Positions 8,911 to 16,983 of a stretch of DNA of 46,442 nucleotides are shown here, one piece after another. Origin of the DNA: Anaeroplasma bactoclasticum (GTDB lineage Bacteria; Bacillota_I; Bacilli_A; ML615J-28; CAG-313); assembly GCA_023667245.1 (NCBI GenBank), contig JAMPAL010000010.1:1-46442 (forward strand), in the 5' to 3' direction. Below the pieces are notes generated by a model. That model was not told the DNA's origin, did not search any database, and saw only the letters and a program-made list of their open reading frames with translations. The number at the start of each line of letters is the position of its first letter. The stretch's first letter is position 1. The translations under genes and the position numbers were made by a program.

Positions 8911-9608
8911 TGACGTGGAATAAGGAGTGTAGCACCAGGATAAATGGTATCAGAGCCAAGATTATTGTATTCTTGGATGGTTTTTATAGGCACATTAAAT
9001 TGTTCTGCAATCTTGTAGAGGGAATCATTTGGTTTAACAATATAAGTAATATCTTTTGGGGGTGTATAAGGTAATCCAAGATATGTGGCAATGCTTTTTA
9101 CAACTGCTTCTGCCATGGTTGGCCAGTCATAAAGTAAACGGTAGGTATCACTATCGTTATTGGCAAATCCGTATTCAATAATCATAGAAGTGGCTGGAGC
9201 CGTGTTTCGCAAAATAAAGTAAAAATCATTCCCCGTTTTACCAACTCGCTGATACACATTACGAATGGGAAGACCTGTTTGCTTTAAGGCCTCTCCAATA
9301 GTCTTAGGCAAGGTGTCCTTTGTTTTTAGCGAATAAATAACTTCGCCTCCTCCGCTTCCTGCATTATTGACATGGTTTGAAATTAAAATATCACCAGTGC
9401 TAGCACCAAGCGATTCAATTCGAGCAATTCGATCTTGGGGCGTAAGTGTTTCATCATATGTTCTTGTTCGCTTCGAAGGTATACCTAGTTCATCAAAACG
9501 CTGCTTTTGATAATCACTTATTTTTTTGGTCATTTCTTTTTCTTTGAAGTAGGCATTGGATCCGCCACCTGGATCCCATCCACCATGACCTGCATCGATT
9601 ATAATCAT
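8907..9608 (-). CDS. N-acetylmuramoyl-L-alanine amidase (Amidase_3) with LysM
   Basis: The 233-residue peptidoglycan hydrolase cuts the bond between N-acetylmuramic acid and L-alanine. Residues 1-180 carry the Amidase_3 zinc site: H8 in DAGHGGWDPGG, a Glu around residue 24, the His in SNHVNN and the catalytic Glu in IIEYGFANN. A LysM peptidoglycan-binding domain fills the C terminus (YIVKPNDSLYKIAEQFNVP to LLIPR). There is no signal peptide, so export would need lysis, a holin or a sporulation compartment. The start at 9608 has GGTGAT upstream; an in-frame TTG 12 bases earlier is less likely. It is coupled by ATGA overlap to the YlbJ-like gene, which hints at a cell-wall or spore-related role. 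Confidence 0.85.
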   Translation of the reverse strand: MIIIDAGHGGWDPGGGSNAYFKEKEMTKKISDYQKQRFDELGIPSKRTRTYDETLTPQDRIARIESLGASTGDILISNHVNNAGSGGGEVIYSLKTKDTLPKTIGEALKQTGLPIRNVYQRVGKTGNDFYFILRNTAPATSMIIEYGFANNDSDTYRLLYDWPTMAEAVVKSIATYLGLPYTPPKDITYIVKPNDSLYKIAEQFNVPIKTIQEYNNLGSDTIYPGATLLIPRQ

Positions 9609-9680
9609 TTTTATCACCAAATCATTTTATGCAAAACTAGTAAATAAAATGATAAATCAAATAGGCCATTTTAAAATTAT

Positions 9681-9711
9681 AAAAAAGTATCCAAACAAAA
9701 GTTTAGATACT
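9681..9711 (-). terminator. Terminator of the tRNA-Arg unit
   Basis: On the minus strand AGTATCTAAAC pairs with GTTTGGATACT (plus-strand 9701-9711 and 9686-9696) around a TTTT loop, followed by a T-run. It lies 13 bases past the CCA end of the tRNA. Confidence 0.85.
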
Positions 9712-9723
9712 CATAATCATAAA

Positions 9724-9800
9724 TGGCGTCCCAGAAGAGATTCGAACTCCCGACACACGGCTTAGAAGGCCGTTGCTCTATCCTACTGAGCTACTGGGAC
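9724..9800 (-). tRNA. tRNA-Arg (anticodon TCT)
   Basis: On the minus strand the 7-bp acceptor stem GTCCCAG/CTGGGAC, the TAGCTCAG D-arm, the anticodon loop CTTCTAA (anticodon TCT, reading AGA) and the GTTCGAATC T-loop all fold normally. The CCA end is encoded. AGA is the common arginine codon in AT-rich genomes. It has a dedicated promoter and terminator. Confidence 0.96.
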
Positions 9801-9819
9801 ATATCACAAAAGCACATAT

Positions 9820-9848
9820 ATTATACATTATTTTGGTTAAAATGTAAA
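9820..9848 (-). promoter_or_regulatory. Promoter of the tRNA-Arg gene
   Basis: On the minus strand TTTACA (plus 9843-9848) and TATAAT (plus 9820-9825) are separated by 17 bases and lie 20 bases upstream of the tRNA 5' end. Confidence 0.85.
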
Positions 9849-10348
9849 GTAAAATGTTATTTTTGTTGAATAAAAGTGAATGTATATGAGCAAGAATGTT
9901 ATTTTTTGTCCAACAAACTTTGACAAAAGAACAATTTCCTGATGTGGAGTCTATTGCCATACAGAAAATGCATACTGAGTAGGGTATAAATCTATCTATT
10001 TATCTCGGTATAGTTTTCTTATAAACGATAGAATTAAGCAATATGTCTGTGGTTCAAAAGTAGAGGGAATGCTTTCAATTTATCCTGGTCAAGTATATAC
10101 GATATTGTTTTAAGAAATGAATATGAGTGAGCACATGGTACTATATTCAAGATATGAGTTAAAAAATAAAACTAGATGATATCTAAGATGTTCAGTGGAA
10201 GGAAGGATGGGCAATAGATCTATAAATATGATTTTGGAAACGGAAAAATTCGACAAGTCAATTTTTAAAAATATTTTTAAAAACGAGCCAAACGAATAAA
10301 GCGGGAAACGTTTTCATATTTTAAAAAGAAAAATGGGAATTATTTTAT
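9849..10348. other. Gene-poor 500-base stretch with short decayed reading frames
   Basis: No complete gene is visible. An ATG at 9896 opens a 28-codon frame ending at 9982 (MLFFVQQTLTKEQFPDVESI at its start). A second protein-like frame without a start follows at about 9978-10114 (YLSRYSFLINDRIKQYVC and SKVEGMLSIYPGQVYTILF are parts of it). The frames differ, so this may be a frameshifted, decayed gene. Around 10260-10290 there is a self-complementary A/T run. No terminator or tRNA is seen. Confidence 0.3.
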
Positions 10349-10376
10349 TTGCGAAAAAGTTTTAAATGATTATAAT
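10349..10376 (+). promoter_or_regulatory. Promoter of the pot operon
   Basis: TATAAT at 10371-10376 with a TTGCGA -35 at 10349-10354 (16-base spacer) lies 35 bases before the potA start. Confidence 0.65.
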
Positions 10377-10410
10377 ATTGTCTTGTCAAAATATATAATT
10401 GGAGAAATGG

Positions 10411-11562
10411 ATGAAAAAAGTACTTATTGAATTAAATAATTTGTCAAAAGAATTTGATGGAGTAAATGTAGTTAATCATATTAATCTATCAATTTATGAA
10501 AATGAATTTTTGACCATACTAGGACCATCTGGATGCGGGAAAACAACGACACTACGAATGATTGCAGGATTTGTTAAACCTGATGATGGAGAAATCATTA
10601 TTAATGATAAAGTTGTTAATGAATTAGAGCCATATGCTCGACCAGTAAATACTGTGTTTCAACGATACGCATTGTTTCCTCATCTGAATGTTATTAAGAA
10701 TGTGTCATTTGGCTTAGACAATAAAGATAGTATGTCATTATACCATTTTTTTGGTGGAGATGCTATTTTATCACAAATCAGACAAGCAAAGCAAGACACC
10801 CAAGCGAAAGTATCAAAACGAGAGATTAAAAAGTATATCCAGTCTAAAATTGAGGAAGAGGCAAAGCGAGTACTAAAATTAGTAAAGTTAGAGGGGTTAG
10901 AAAATCGAAAAGTGGATCAATTATCCGGTGGCCAACAACAACGTGTGGCTCTAGCTAGAGCTTTAATCAACCGCCCTCAAATCTTATTATTAGATGAGCC
11001 GATGGCTGCACTTGATTTGAAACTTCGTCAAGATATGCAATATGAGTTGAAGGAAATGCAACGTAAGCTAGGAATCACGTTCATTTTTATTACGCATGAT
11101 CAAGAAGAAGCAATGACAATGAGCGACCGAATTGTTGTTATGAATGAAGGGATTATCCAACAGTTAGGTACGCCGAAAGATATTTACAATGAACCAGTCA
11201 ACCGCTTTGTGGCCAATTTTATCGGTGAAAGTAATATTATGCGAGGGGTTTATCAGACCGCTAATCGGGTATCCTTTATGCATCAAGAGTTTGAGTGTGT
11301 TGGATATCAGTTTTTAGACCAAGAAGAAGTGGATGTTGTCATTCGACCTGAAGATTGGGATGTTGTTCCTCTAGAAAAGGCGAAACTAAAAGGGACGGTT
11401 ACATCGAGTATCTTTAAGGGGGTATATTATGAAATTTGTGCAATGGTTGAACAAATGGAAATGGTAATCCACGCTTATGAAGACGTTTCTGTAGGTGCTA
11501 CCATCGGCCTATCGGTGGATCCCTATGAAATTCATTTGATGAAGGTTGAAAAATATGAATAA
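10411..11562 (+). CDS. potA: Spermidine/putrescine ABC transporter ATPase
   Basis: The 383-residue ATPase energises polyamine uptake from the inner membrane face. Walker A GPSGCGKTT (38-46), Q-loop Q84 in FQRYALFPH, signature LSGGQQQRVALARAL (171 on), Walker B LLLDEP (192-197) and the switch His in ITHDQEE are intact. A TOBE-type regulatory domain follows from about residue 270. Between the Q-loop and signature there is an insertion of about 45 charged residues (about 103-148) that canonical PotA lacks; mollicute PotA proteins are also longer than usual. The ATG at 10411 has GGAG upstream; an in-frame TTG at 10399 is less likely. The stop overlaps the potB start by 8 bases. Confidence 0.93.
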   Translation: MKKVLIELNNLSKEFDGVNVVNHINLSIYENEFLTILGPSGCGKTTTLRMIAGFVKPDDGEIIINDKVVNELEPYARPVNTVFQRYALFPHLNVIKNVSFGLDNKDSMSLYHFFGGDAILSQIRQAKQDTQAKVSKREIKKYIQSKIEEEAKRVLKLVKLEGLENRKVDQLSGGQQQRVALARALINRPQILLLDEPMAALDLKLRQDMQYELKEMQRKLGITFIFITHDQEEAMTMSDRIVVMNEGIIQQLGTPKDIYNEPVNRFVANFIGESNIMRGVYQTANRVSFMHQEFECVGYQFLDQEEVDVVIRPEDWDVVPLEKAKLKGTVTSSIFKGVYYEICAMVEQMEMVIHAYEDVSVGATIGLSVDPYEIHLMKVEKYE

Positions 11563-12388
11563 GCGATTTCAAAAATTAGCGACACCTTATTTGATATGGC
11601 TATATATTTTAGCCTTATTTCCAGCAATCTTTATGTTTGGTTTGATGTTTTTTAATATGGAAGGTATTGATACAGATGAAATTGCTTTTACGCTTGAAAA
11701 CTTTAAACAACTTGCGGAACCATCTACTTTAATTGCTTTAGTCAATAGTTTAAAATTTTCCGTAATTTCAACTGCCTTATGCATTTTATTGGGATATATT
11801 ACAGCTTATTTTTTATATAAATCACATATTCAAAATAAGTTTTTAATATTAACCATTTTGATTTTACCCATGTGGTCTAATTTATTACTTCGAACACAAG
11901 CATTAGCCAATATTATGGAACCGAATAATATTTTTACAAGTCTTTTTCATATCCAAGTCAAAGAAGATGCAATAGGCATTGCGGGAGGAGATTTAGCAGT
12001 AATTATTGGATCTGTATTTACCTATTTACCTTTTATGATTTTGCCCATCTATACCGCCCTTGAAAAAATTGATCCAATGCTAGAAGAGGCTTCTTTAGAT
12101 CTTGGCTCAAATGAATTTACTACATTTCGACGTGTGACATTGCCTTTATCATTCAAAGGTGTGGTTACAGGGTCAGTTATGGTTTTTTTGCCTTGTATGA
12201 GTGGATTTGCTATACCAGAGATACTTGGAAAAGGAAATATTGTAATGATTGGAAATATTATCGAACAGTTTTTTAAAAACATGAATTATAATATTGGTTC
12301 TTTACTTGCAGTTTTGATTCTCATTTTAATTTTAGCATCAATTGCGCTAGTAAATAAATTTGATAAAGATGGAGAAACGGTTCTATGA
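11555..12388 (+). CDS. potB: Spermidine/putrescine ABC transporter permease
   Basis: The 277-residue membrane protein has six predicted helices and the binding-protein-dependent transport signature near EEASLDLGSNEFTTFRRVTLP, the loop that contacts PotA. It forms the channel together with PotC. The ATG at 11555 overlaps the end of potA by 8 bases and GAAGG serves as ribosome site. The end overlaps potC by ATGA, so the four pot genes are translationally chained. Confidence 0.92.
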   Translation: MNKRFQKLATPYLIWLYILALFPAIFMFGLMFFNMEGIDTDEIAFTLENFKQLAEPSTLIALVNSLKFSVISTALCILLGYITAYFLYKSHIQNKFLILTILILPMWSNLLLRTQALANIMEPNNIFTSLFHIQVKEDAIGIAGGDLAVIIGSVFTYLPFMILPIYTALEKIDPMLEEASLDLGSNEFTTFRRVTLPLSFKGVVTGSVMVFLPCMSGFAIPEILGKGNIVMIGNIIEQFFKNMNYNIGSLLAVLILILILASIALVNKFDKDGETVL

Positions 12389-13281
12389 GGAAAGATACGC
12401 CTAAAATTAGTTCAGTTAGTGGAAAAGAAATTGCCACTATGAGTTCCTATGGTTATAAAGACTATAAAATTCTCAAGAAAATTCTAAAAGTTTTTGGTTG
12501 GTGTGTAGTCATTTCTGTGGCCATCATGTTATATTTGTCCATTTTTGTTATATTTATCTATTCTATCAATTCGAACAAAAGCGTAAATGAATTTGGAGAA
12601 GTGACTCTAAAATGGTATAAAGAAATATGGACACATCGAATGCTTCGAACATCAATTATAAATACGTTTGCGGTAAGTCTAGTGGCTACCTTATTATCAA
12701 CGATTTTCGGAACGCTAATTGCAATTGGTATTTATTCTGCAGCAAAGAAGAAACAAAAATGGATGATGTTATTGAATAATATTCCGCTTTTAAATGCAGA
12801 TATCGTAACAGGAATTAGTTTAATGCTGATTTTTTCATTGCTTCTTCGGATATTTCCTTATATATTTGGTTTTCCGACATTGATTATCGCACATGTTTAT
12901 TTCACGCTACCCTATGTCATTTTGAATGTGTTGCCTAAATTAAGAGAAATGGATCCGAATTTAATTGATGCGGCACTGGATTTAGGGATAAAACCCAAAA
13001 AGGCTATTTGGAAAGTAGTTGTTCCCGCGGTGAAGTCCGGTATATTATCTGGGGTACTAATGGCATTTACAATGAGTTTTGATGATTTTGTAATTAGTTA
13101 TTTTACAACTGGAAATGGTTTCGATAATCTTTCAATTTGGATTTATGGTTCAATTGGACGTAAGGACTTAACGCCTGCAGTTTATGCGTTTAATAGTTTG
13201 GTTATTTTTGGAGCGATGGCCATTTTGCTTTCTATCAATGCAATTAAACGGAAAAATTTAAAAAGGAGTAAGAAATCATGA
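12385..13281 (+). CDS. potC: Spermidine/putrescine ABC transporter permease
   Basis: This is the 298-residue second permease of the polyamine importer. The EAA-type loop is IDAALDLGIKPKKAIWKVVVP, and helices alternate as in the family. The hydrophilic N-terminal stretch of about 40 residues before the first helix is longer than in typical PotC; an internal ATG at about 12439 is an alternative start, but the ATGA overlap with potB supports the longer form. It overlaps potD by ATGA at its end. Confidence 0.92.
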   Translation: MRKDTPKISSVSGKEIATMSSYGYKDYKILKKILKVFGWCVVISVAIMLYLSIFVIFIYSINSNKSVNEFGEVTLKWYKEIWTHRMLRTSIINTFAVSLVATLLSTIFGTLIAIGIYSAAKKKQKWMMLLNNIPLLNADIVTGISLMLIFSLLLRIFPYIFGFPTLIIAHVYFTLPYVILNVLPKLREMDPNLIDAALDLGIKPKKAIWKVVVPAVKSGILSGVLMAFTMSFDDFVISYFTTGNGFDNLSIWIYGSIGRKDLTPAVYAFNSLVIFGAMAILLSINAIKRKNLKRSKKS

Positions 13282-14483
13282 AATGGGCATGGAGATATAA
13301 AATGATGTGTGGTCTAATCTTAGTGACCTTTCTAATGTTTTCTCTCACTAGTTGTACATCAAGACGACAATTATTGATTCTCAATTGGGGTGAATATATC
13401 AATGATGATTTAGTAGTGGCATTTGAAAAAGAGTACAATTGTACGGTGTCCATCAGCATTGCAGAAAGCAATGAGTTATTTTATGCCAAAATAAAAAGTG
13501 GTACCACTGCATATGATTTGGTCGTGCCATCAGATTATATGGTTGAAAAAATGTATAATAAAGGGCTTCTTCAACCCATCGATTTTACAAAACTACCAGA
13601 TTATCATGAGGAGGATTTGCTGCCAGGTGTAAAAGCAATTATCGAACAATTGGAATTGACTTTTCCAGAAGCAAGGTCGTATTTAGTTCCCTATCTTTGG
13701 GGAACATTTGGTCTTATGTATAATAAAAATAAAAAGGGCTTGGAAGAAGTAATCGTTGAGAAAGGTGGGTGGGATCCTTATTTCAACAAGGAACTTTTAC
13801 CAAAGGGAACAAAAGTGGGAATGTATAATGTACCCCGATTTGCCTATGCTACAACGATGTTTTATCAAGAGCAAAGTCCTAATCTTGTTACTGAAGAAAC
13901 GCTTTCTACCAGCAAAAAGATACTTACGAATGGAAAGTTTGACCAGTGGGGCACTGATCAACTCAAAAAACAAATTGCGATTGGCAATTTAGATCTTGCT
14001 TTTATGTATACAGGAGATTTCTTAGATCAGTTGTACATCGAACTTCAAAGTGGAACACCGCTAGATGAGATATCATTTGACATCTATATTCCTGAAGAAA
14101 CAATTGCTTTTATGGACAATTTAGTAATTCCAAAGAAGGCGCGCCATGTCGATTTAGCTCATGAATTCATCAATTATATGGTTCAAAAAGAACAGGCTTA
14201 TTTGAATGCTTCGGTTGTTGGATATTGCACACCTTATCAATCTGCATATGATATGATTGTAGACTATGAAACCGTTGATGAAAAATGGGTCGAATATTTT
14301 AATGAAGATGATTACGGACAAGATTGGCTAAAGAATTGGAGTTATGCAATGCAAACATACTATCCCCTACCAAAACCAACTGATGAAATTCAGTTTAGGG
14401 GAACGGTTTTATCCAATAAAAATTTAACAAATCAAGATTTAACACGCATCACCAATATGGTGAATAATGCAAAAGTAGCTTAA
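13278..14483 (+). CDS. potD: Spermidine/putrescine-binding lipoprotein
   Basis: The 401-residue substrate-binding protein captures polyamines outside the membrane and delivers them to PotBC. A lipoprotein signal peptide ends with lipobox LTSC at about residue 26. The mature start has the family's LLILNWGEYINDDLV and later YDLVVPSDYMVEKM and WGTFGLMYNK motifs. AAAAGGAG precedes the start, which overlaps potC by 4 bases. It is the last gene of the operon and is followed by a strong terminator. Confidence 0.93.
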   Translation: MKWAWRYKMMCGLILVTFLMFSLTSCTSRRQLLILNWGEYINDDLVVAFEKEYNCTVSISIAESNELFYAKIKSGTTAYDLVVPSDYMVEKMYNKGLLQPIDFTKLPDYHEEDLLPGVKAIIEQLELTFPEARSYLVPYLWGTFGLMYNKNKKGLEEVIVEKGGWDPYFNKELLPKGTKVGMYNVPRFAYATTMFYQEQSPNLVTEETLSTSKKILTNGKFDQWGTDQLKKQIAIGNLDLAFMYTGDFLDQLYIELQSGTPLDEISFDIYIPEETIAFMDNLVIPKKARHVDLAHEFINYMVQKEQAYLNASVVGYCTPYQSAYDMIVDYETVDEKWVEYFNEDDYGQDWLKNWSYAMQTYYPLPKPTDEIQFRGTVLSNKNLTNQDLTRITNMVNNAKVA

Positions 14484-14488
14484 CATAG

Positions 14489-14520
14489 AACATCTTTTCC
14501 AATGGGAAAGGATGTTTTTT
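14489..14520 (+). terminator. Terminator of the pot operon
   Basis: AACATCTTTTCC (14489-14500) pairs with GGAAAGGATGTT (14505-14516) with one G-T pair, followed by a T-run. It lies 6 bases after the potD stop. Confidence 0.88.
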
Positions 14521-14614
14521 TACTAATTTAAAGTAAAACAATATTCAAAAAAATATTTTTGTGTTAGAATAGTAAGAAGTTATACATAATAAATAACAAC
14601 AAGGTGAAAAAAAT

Positions 14615-16252
14615 ATGAATAAAGAAATCGTTATGTCGATTGTTTCCCTTCTTGGAGGGTTAGGCGCTTTTTTAATTGCCTTTAAAATTGTCTCAGAAAG
14701 TATCGAAAAATTAGCAAATGCGGGCTTAAAAAAGTTATTCAATAAGACTTCCAAAAACCGTTTTATTGGCGTAGGCATAGGGGCACTTGTGACAGCTGTC
14801 ATCCAAAGTTCTTCCGCAACAACTGTAATGATAGTCGGATTTGTTAATGCTGGTGTAATGAACTTGTTCCAAGCCACGGCAATGATTATGGGAGCCAATA
14901 TTGGAACGACCATTACCGCACAAATTGTGGCATTACAAAGTTTTAACATAGTTGAATATGCAGCAGTGCTAGCTTGTATTGGTATTTTTATGAATATGCT
15001 TTGTAAAAAAGAAAAAACTAAAACAATTGGCTTAACACTAGCTGGTATCGGGCTTGTGTTTATCTCGCTTCAATTGATGTCTTCTTCAATGGAAGGCTTG
15101 AAAGAATCACAACGTGTTGTGGATTTATTGGCTAGTATCAATCATCCCTTTTTACTCCTTTTGGTAGGTATTGTGATTACTGGTTTGATTCAAAGTTCAG
15201 CCGCAGTGACGACCATTTTGATTTCAATGGTAGGAGCAGGTATTGCAATTGGAAATACGCCTAATGCGGTATTGTTTGTGGTGCTTGGTACAAACATCGG
15301 TACATGTGTCACAGCATTATTATCTTCTATTGGAGCAAGTGTAAATGCAAGAAGAGCCAGTTTGATTCATTTATTATTCAATGTGTTTGGTACAACTATT
15401 TTTATGGTTCTTTTGCTGATTTGGAAGAATTTTATGACAGATACACTAGCTAAGTTATTTACTTCTACAACAACGCAAATCGCGATGTTCCACACGTTAT
15501 TTAACGTATTGTCTACACTCATTTTTATACCGATGATTCAAGTTTTCGTCAAACTCTCCCAAGTACTTGTTAAGGATAAGGCTGAAGAAAAGACAACCAC
15601 ATATCTAGATGACCGTTTTTTAAAAACGCCAGGTATTGCATTAAGCCAGGCTGTAAAAGAAACGGTTCGTCTTGGTGAAATTGCAATCGATACATTAAAA
15701 GTATCTTTAGATCAATTTTTAGAACGCAATACGGAAAGTGATGAAAAAATTAAAAATAGTATAGCAGATATTGAATTGTTGAATCGTGAAATCATTACCT
15801 ATTTAGTAAAGGTATCGTCGCAAGATGTTTCTGTAGATGATGAAAAGATTGTATCTTCACTACATTATGCACTCAATGACTTCATTCGTGAAGCAGAAAT
15901 TGCGGATAACATAATTAAATACACCCATTCTATTATTGAAAATGATATCACTTTTTCGAATCATGTGATATCCGCCATTCAAACTTTACAACGATTGTTG
16001 CTTGAGCAATTTGAAAACGTAAAATCGATTATGCTAGACAACGATTATGCAAAGTTATCAGAGATTAAAGTCATTGAAGATGAAATTGACACGATGCGGA
16101 GTAGCCTTATCAATAGTCATATCAAACGCTTAGAAGAAGGGACTTGTAATCCAAAAAGTAGTGGTGTCTTTATTAATCTTATTTCCAATTTGGAAAGAGC
16201 AGGGGATCATTTAGACTATATTGCGGAAGCGATGAGTCGTTCATCTGATTAA
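14615..16252 (+). CDS. Na/Pi cotransporter family protein with PhoU-like C-terminal domain
   Basis: The 545-residue membrane protein carries the two inverted QSSSATT / QSSAAVTT motifs characteristic of sodium-phosphate symporters (NptA/YjbB type), at about residues 68 and 197, within about eight helices. Residues 340-545 are soluble, helical and charged, resembling the PhoU domain found fused to this family. The likely role is phosphate transport or its control at the membrane. An AAGGTGA ribosome site precedes the ATG. A TGTTAGAAT extended -10 lies at 14562-14570. The gene stands alone between two terminators. Confidence 0.88.
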   Translation: MNKEIVMSIVSLLGGLGAFLIAFKIVSESIEKLANAGLKKLFNKTSKNRFIGVGIGALVTAVIQSSSATTVMIVGFVNAGVMNLFQATAMIMGANIGTTITAQIVALQSFNIVEYAAVLACIGIFMNMLCKKEKTKTIGLTLAGIGLVFISLQLMSSSMEGLKESQRVVDLLASINHPFLLLLVGIVITGLIQSSAAVTTILISMVGAGIAIGNTPNAVLFVVLGTNIGTCVTALLSSIGASVNARRASLIHLLFNVFGTTIFMVLLLIWKNFMTDTLAKLFTSTTTQIAMFHTLFNVLSTLIFIPMIQVFVKLSQVLVKDKAEEKTTTYLDDRFLKTPGIALSQAVKETVRLGEIAIDTLKVSLDQFLERNTESDEKIKNSIADIELLNREIITYLVKVSSQDVSVDDEKIVSSLHYALNDFIREAEIADNIIKYTHSIIENDITFSNHVISAIQTLQRLLLEQFENVKSIMLDNDYAKLSEIKVIEDEIDTMRSSLINSHIKRLEEGTCNPKSSGVFINLISNLERAGDHLDYIAEAMSRSSD

Positions 16253-16260
16253 AATAAATG

Positions 16261-16299
16261 CAATCTATTGGCATTACTGTGCTAAATAGATTGTTTTTT
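16261..16299 (+). terminator. Terminator after the Na/Pi transporter gene
   Basis: CAATCTATT (16261-16269) pairs with AATAGATTG (16285-16293) across a 15-base loop, followed by a T-run. Confidence 0.8.
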
Positions 16300-16300
16300 C

Positions 16301-16329
16301 TTTTCAAAAATCTAGAAATGTGATATAAT
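16301..16329 (+). promoter_or_regulatory. Promoter of the phosphopantetheinyl transferase-like gene
   Basis: TTTTCA (16301-16306), a 17-base spacer and TATAAT (16324-16329) with a TGA extended -10. It overlaps the tail of the preceding terminator and lies 19 bases before the start codon. Confidence 0.7.
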
Positions 16330-16347
16330 ATCCAAAAAGGAGGACAT

Positions 16348-16950
16348 ATGCTAAAAATCGTATATTTCGATAGCAATAGGTGTGATGAATTGCCAAGGCA
16401 TGACAATTTACCCAACAATGTGATAGAAAAAATATTGTCTAAAGAGAAAAAAGCATATCAAGAGTCACTATATGCGTGGTGGATTTTACAATATTTTGCC
16501 AAAGAGTGGTTAGATATATCTGATTTGCATGTGACTTTTAACGAAAATGGTAAACCTATATTCGAACAATTTTATGCGAGTATTTCCCATTCGAAAGGAG
16601 TGATTGCAGTTGCAATCTCAACCAAAGAAGTTGGAATAGACATTGAGAAAGTGGTGCCTATTGCTCACATAGAAAAATTAATTAATACACTTTATGCCCA
16701 TCCATTAGAGGCAAGTATAAATTCCACTATGCATTTTTATACGACTTTTACTAAAAAAGAAGCAAAGATAAAATATGAAGGAAAGAAGTTAGGATATCCA
16801 CGCCATCAATTGGATGTGGGTATTGAAGAGGTGAGAAGCCTATTTCTAGATATTCAGGATGAAAGATATGTTTTATCCTATGATGCGTTATTTATGCCAG
16901 AAGTTTTTGAAATTCAATCGATAAAAAATGGTGTAATACAGTATAGATAA
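16348..16950 (+). CDS. 4'-phosphopantetheinyl transferase superfamily protein (Sfp/AcpT type)
   Basis: The 200-residue protein has the Sfp-type order of motifs: FNENGKP (64-70), a substrate-contact SISHSKG (78-84), the Mg-binding VGIDIEKV with D98 and E100, and the catalytic helix FTKKEAKIKYEGKKLGY (134-150). Such enzymes move phosphopantetheine from CoA to carrier proteins. The sequence is diverged, and no carrier protein or synthase gene is nearby, so the target is unknown. AAGGAGG lies 4 bases before the ATG. A DUF885 lipoprotein gene follows after 33 bases and may be co-transcribed. Confidence 0.72.
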   Translation: MLKIVYFDSNRCDELPRHDNLPNNVIEKILSKEKKAYQESLYAWWILQYFAKEWLDISDLHVTFNENGKPIFEQFYASISHSKGVIAVAISTKEVGIDIEKVVPIAHIEKLINTLYAHPLEASINSTMHFYTTFTKKEAKIKYEGKKLGYPRHQLDVGIEEVRSLFLDIQDERYVLSYDALFMPEVFEIQSIKNGVIQYR

Positions 16951-16983
16951 AATGGGAAAAATGAATAAGAAAGGACAAAAAAT

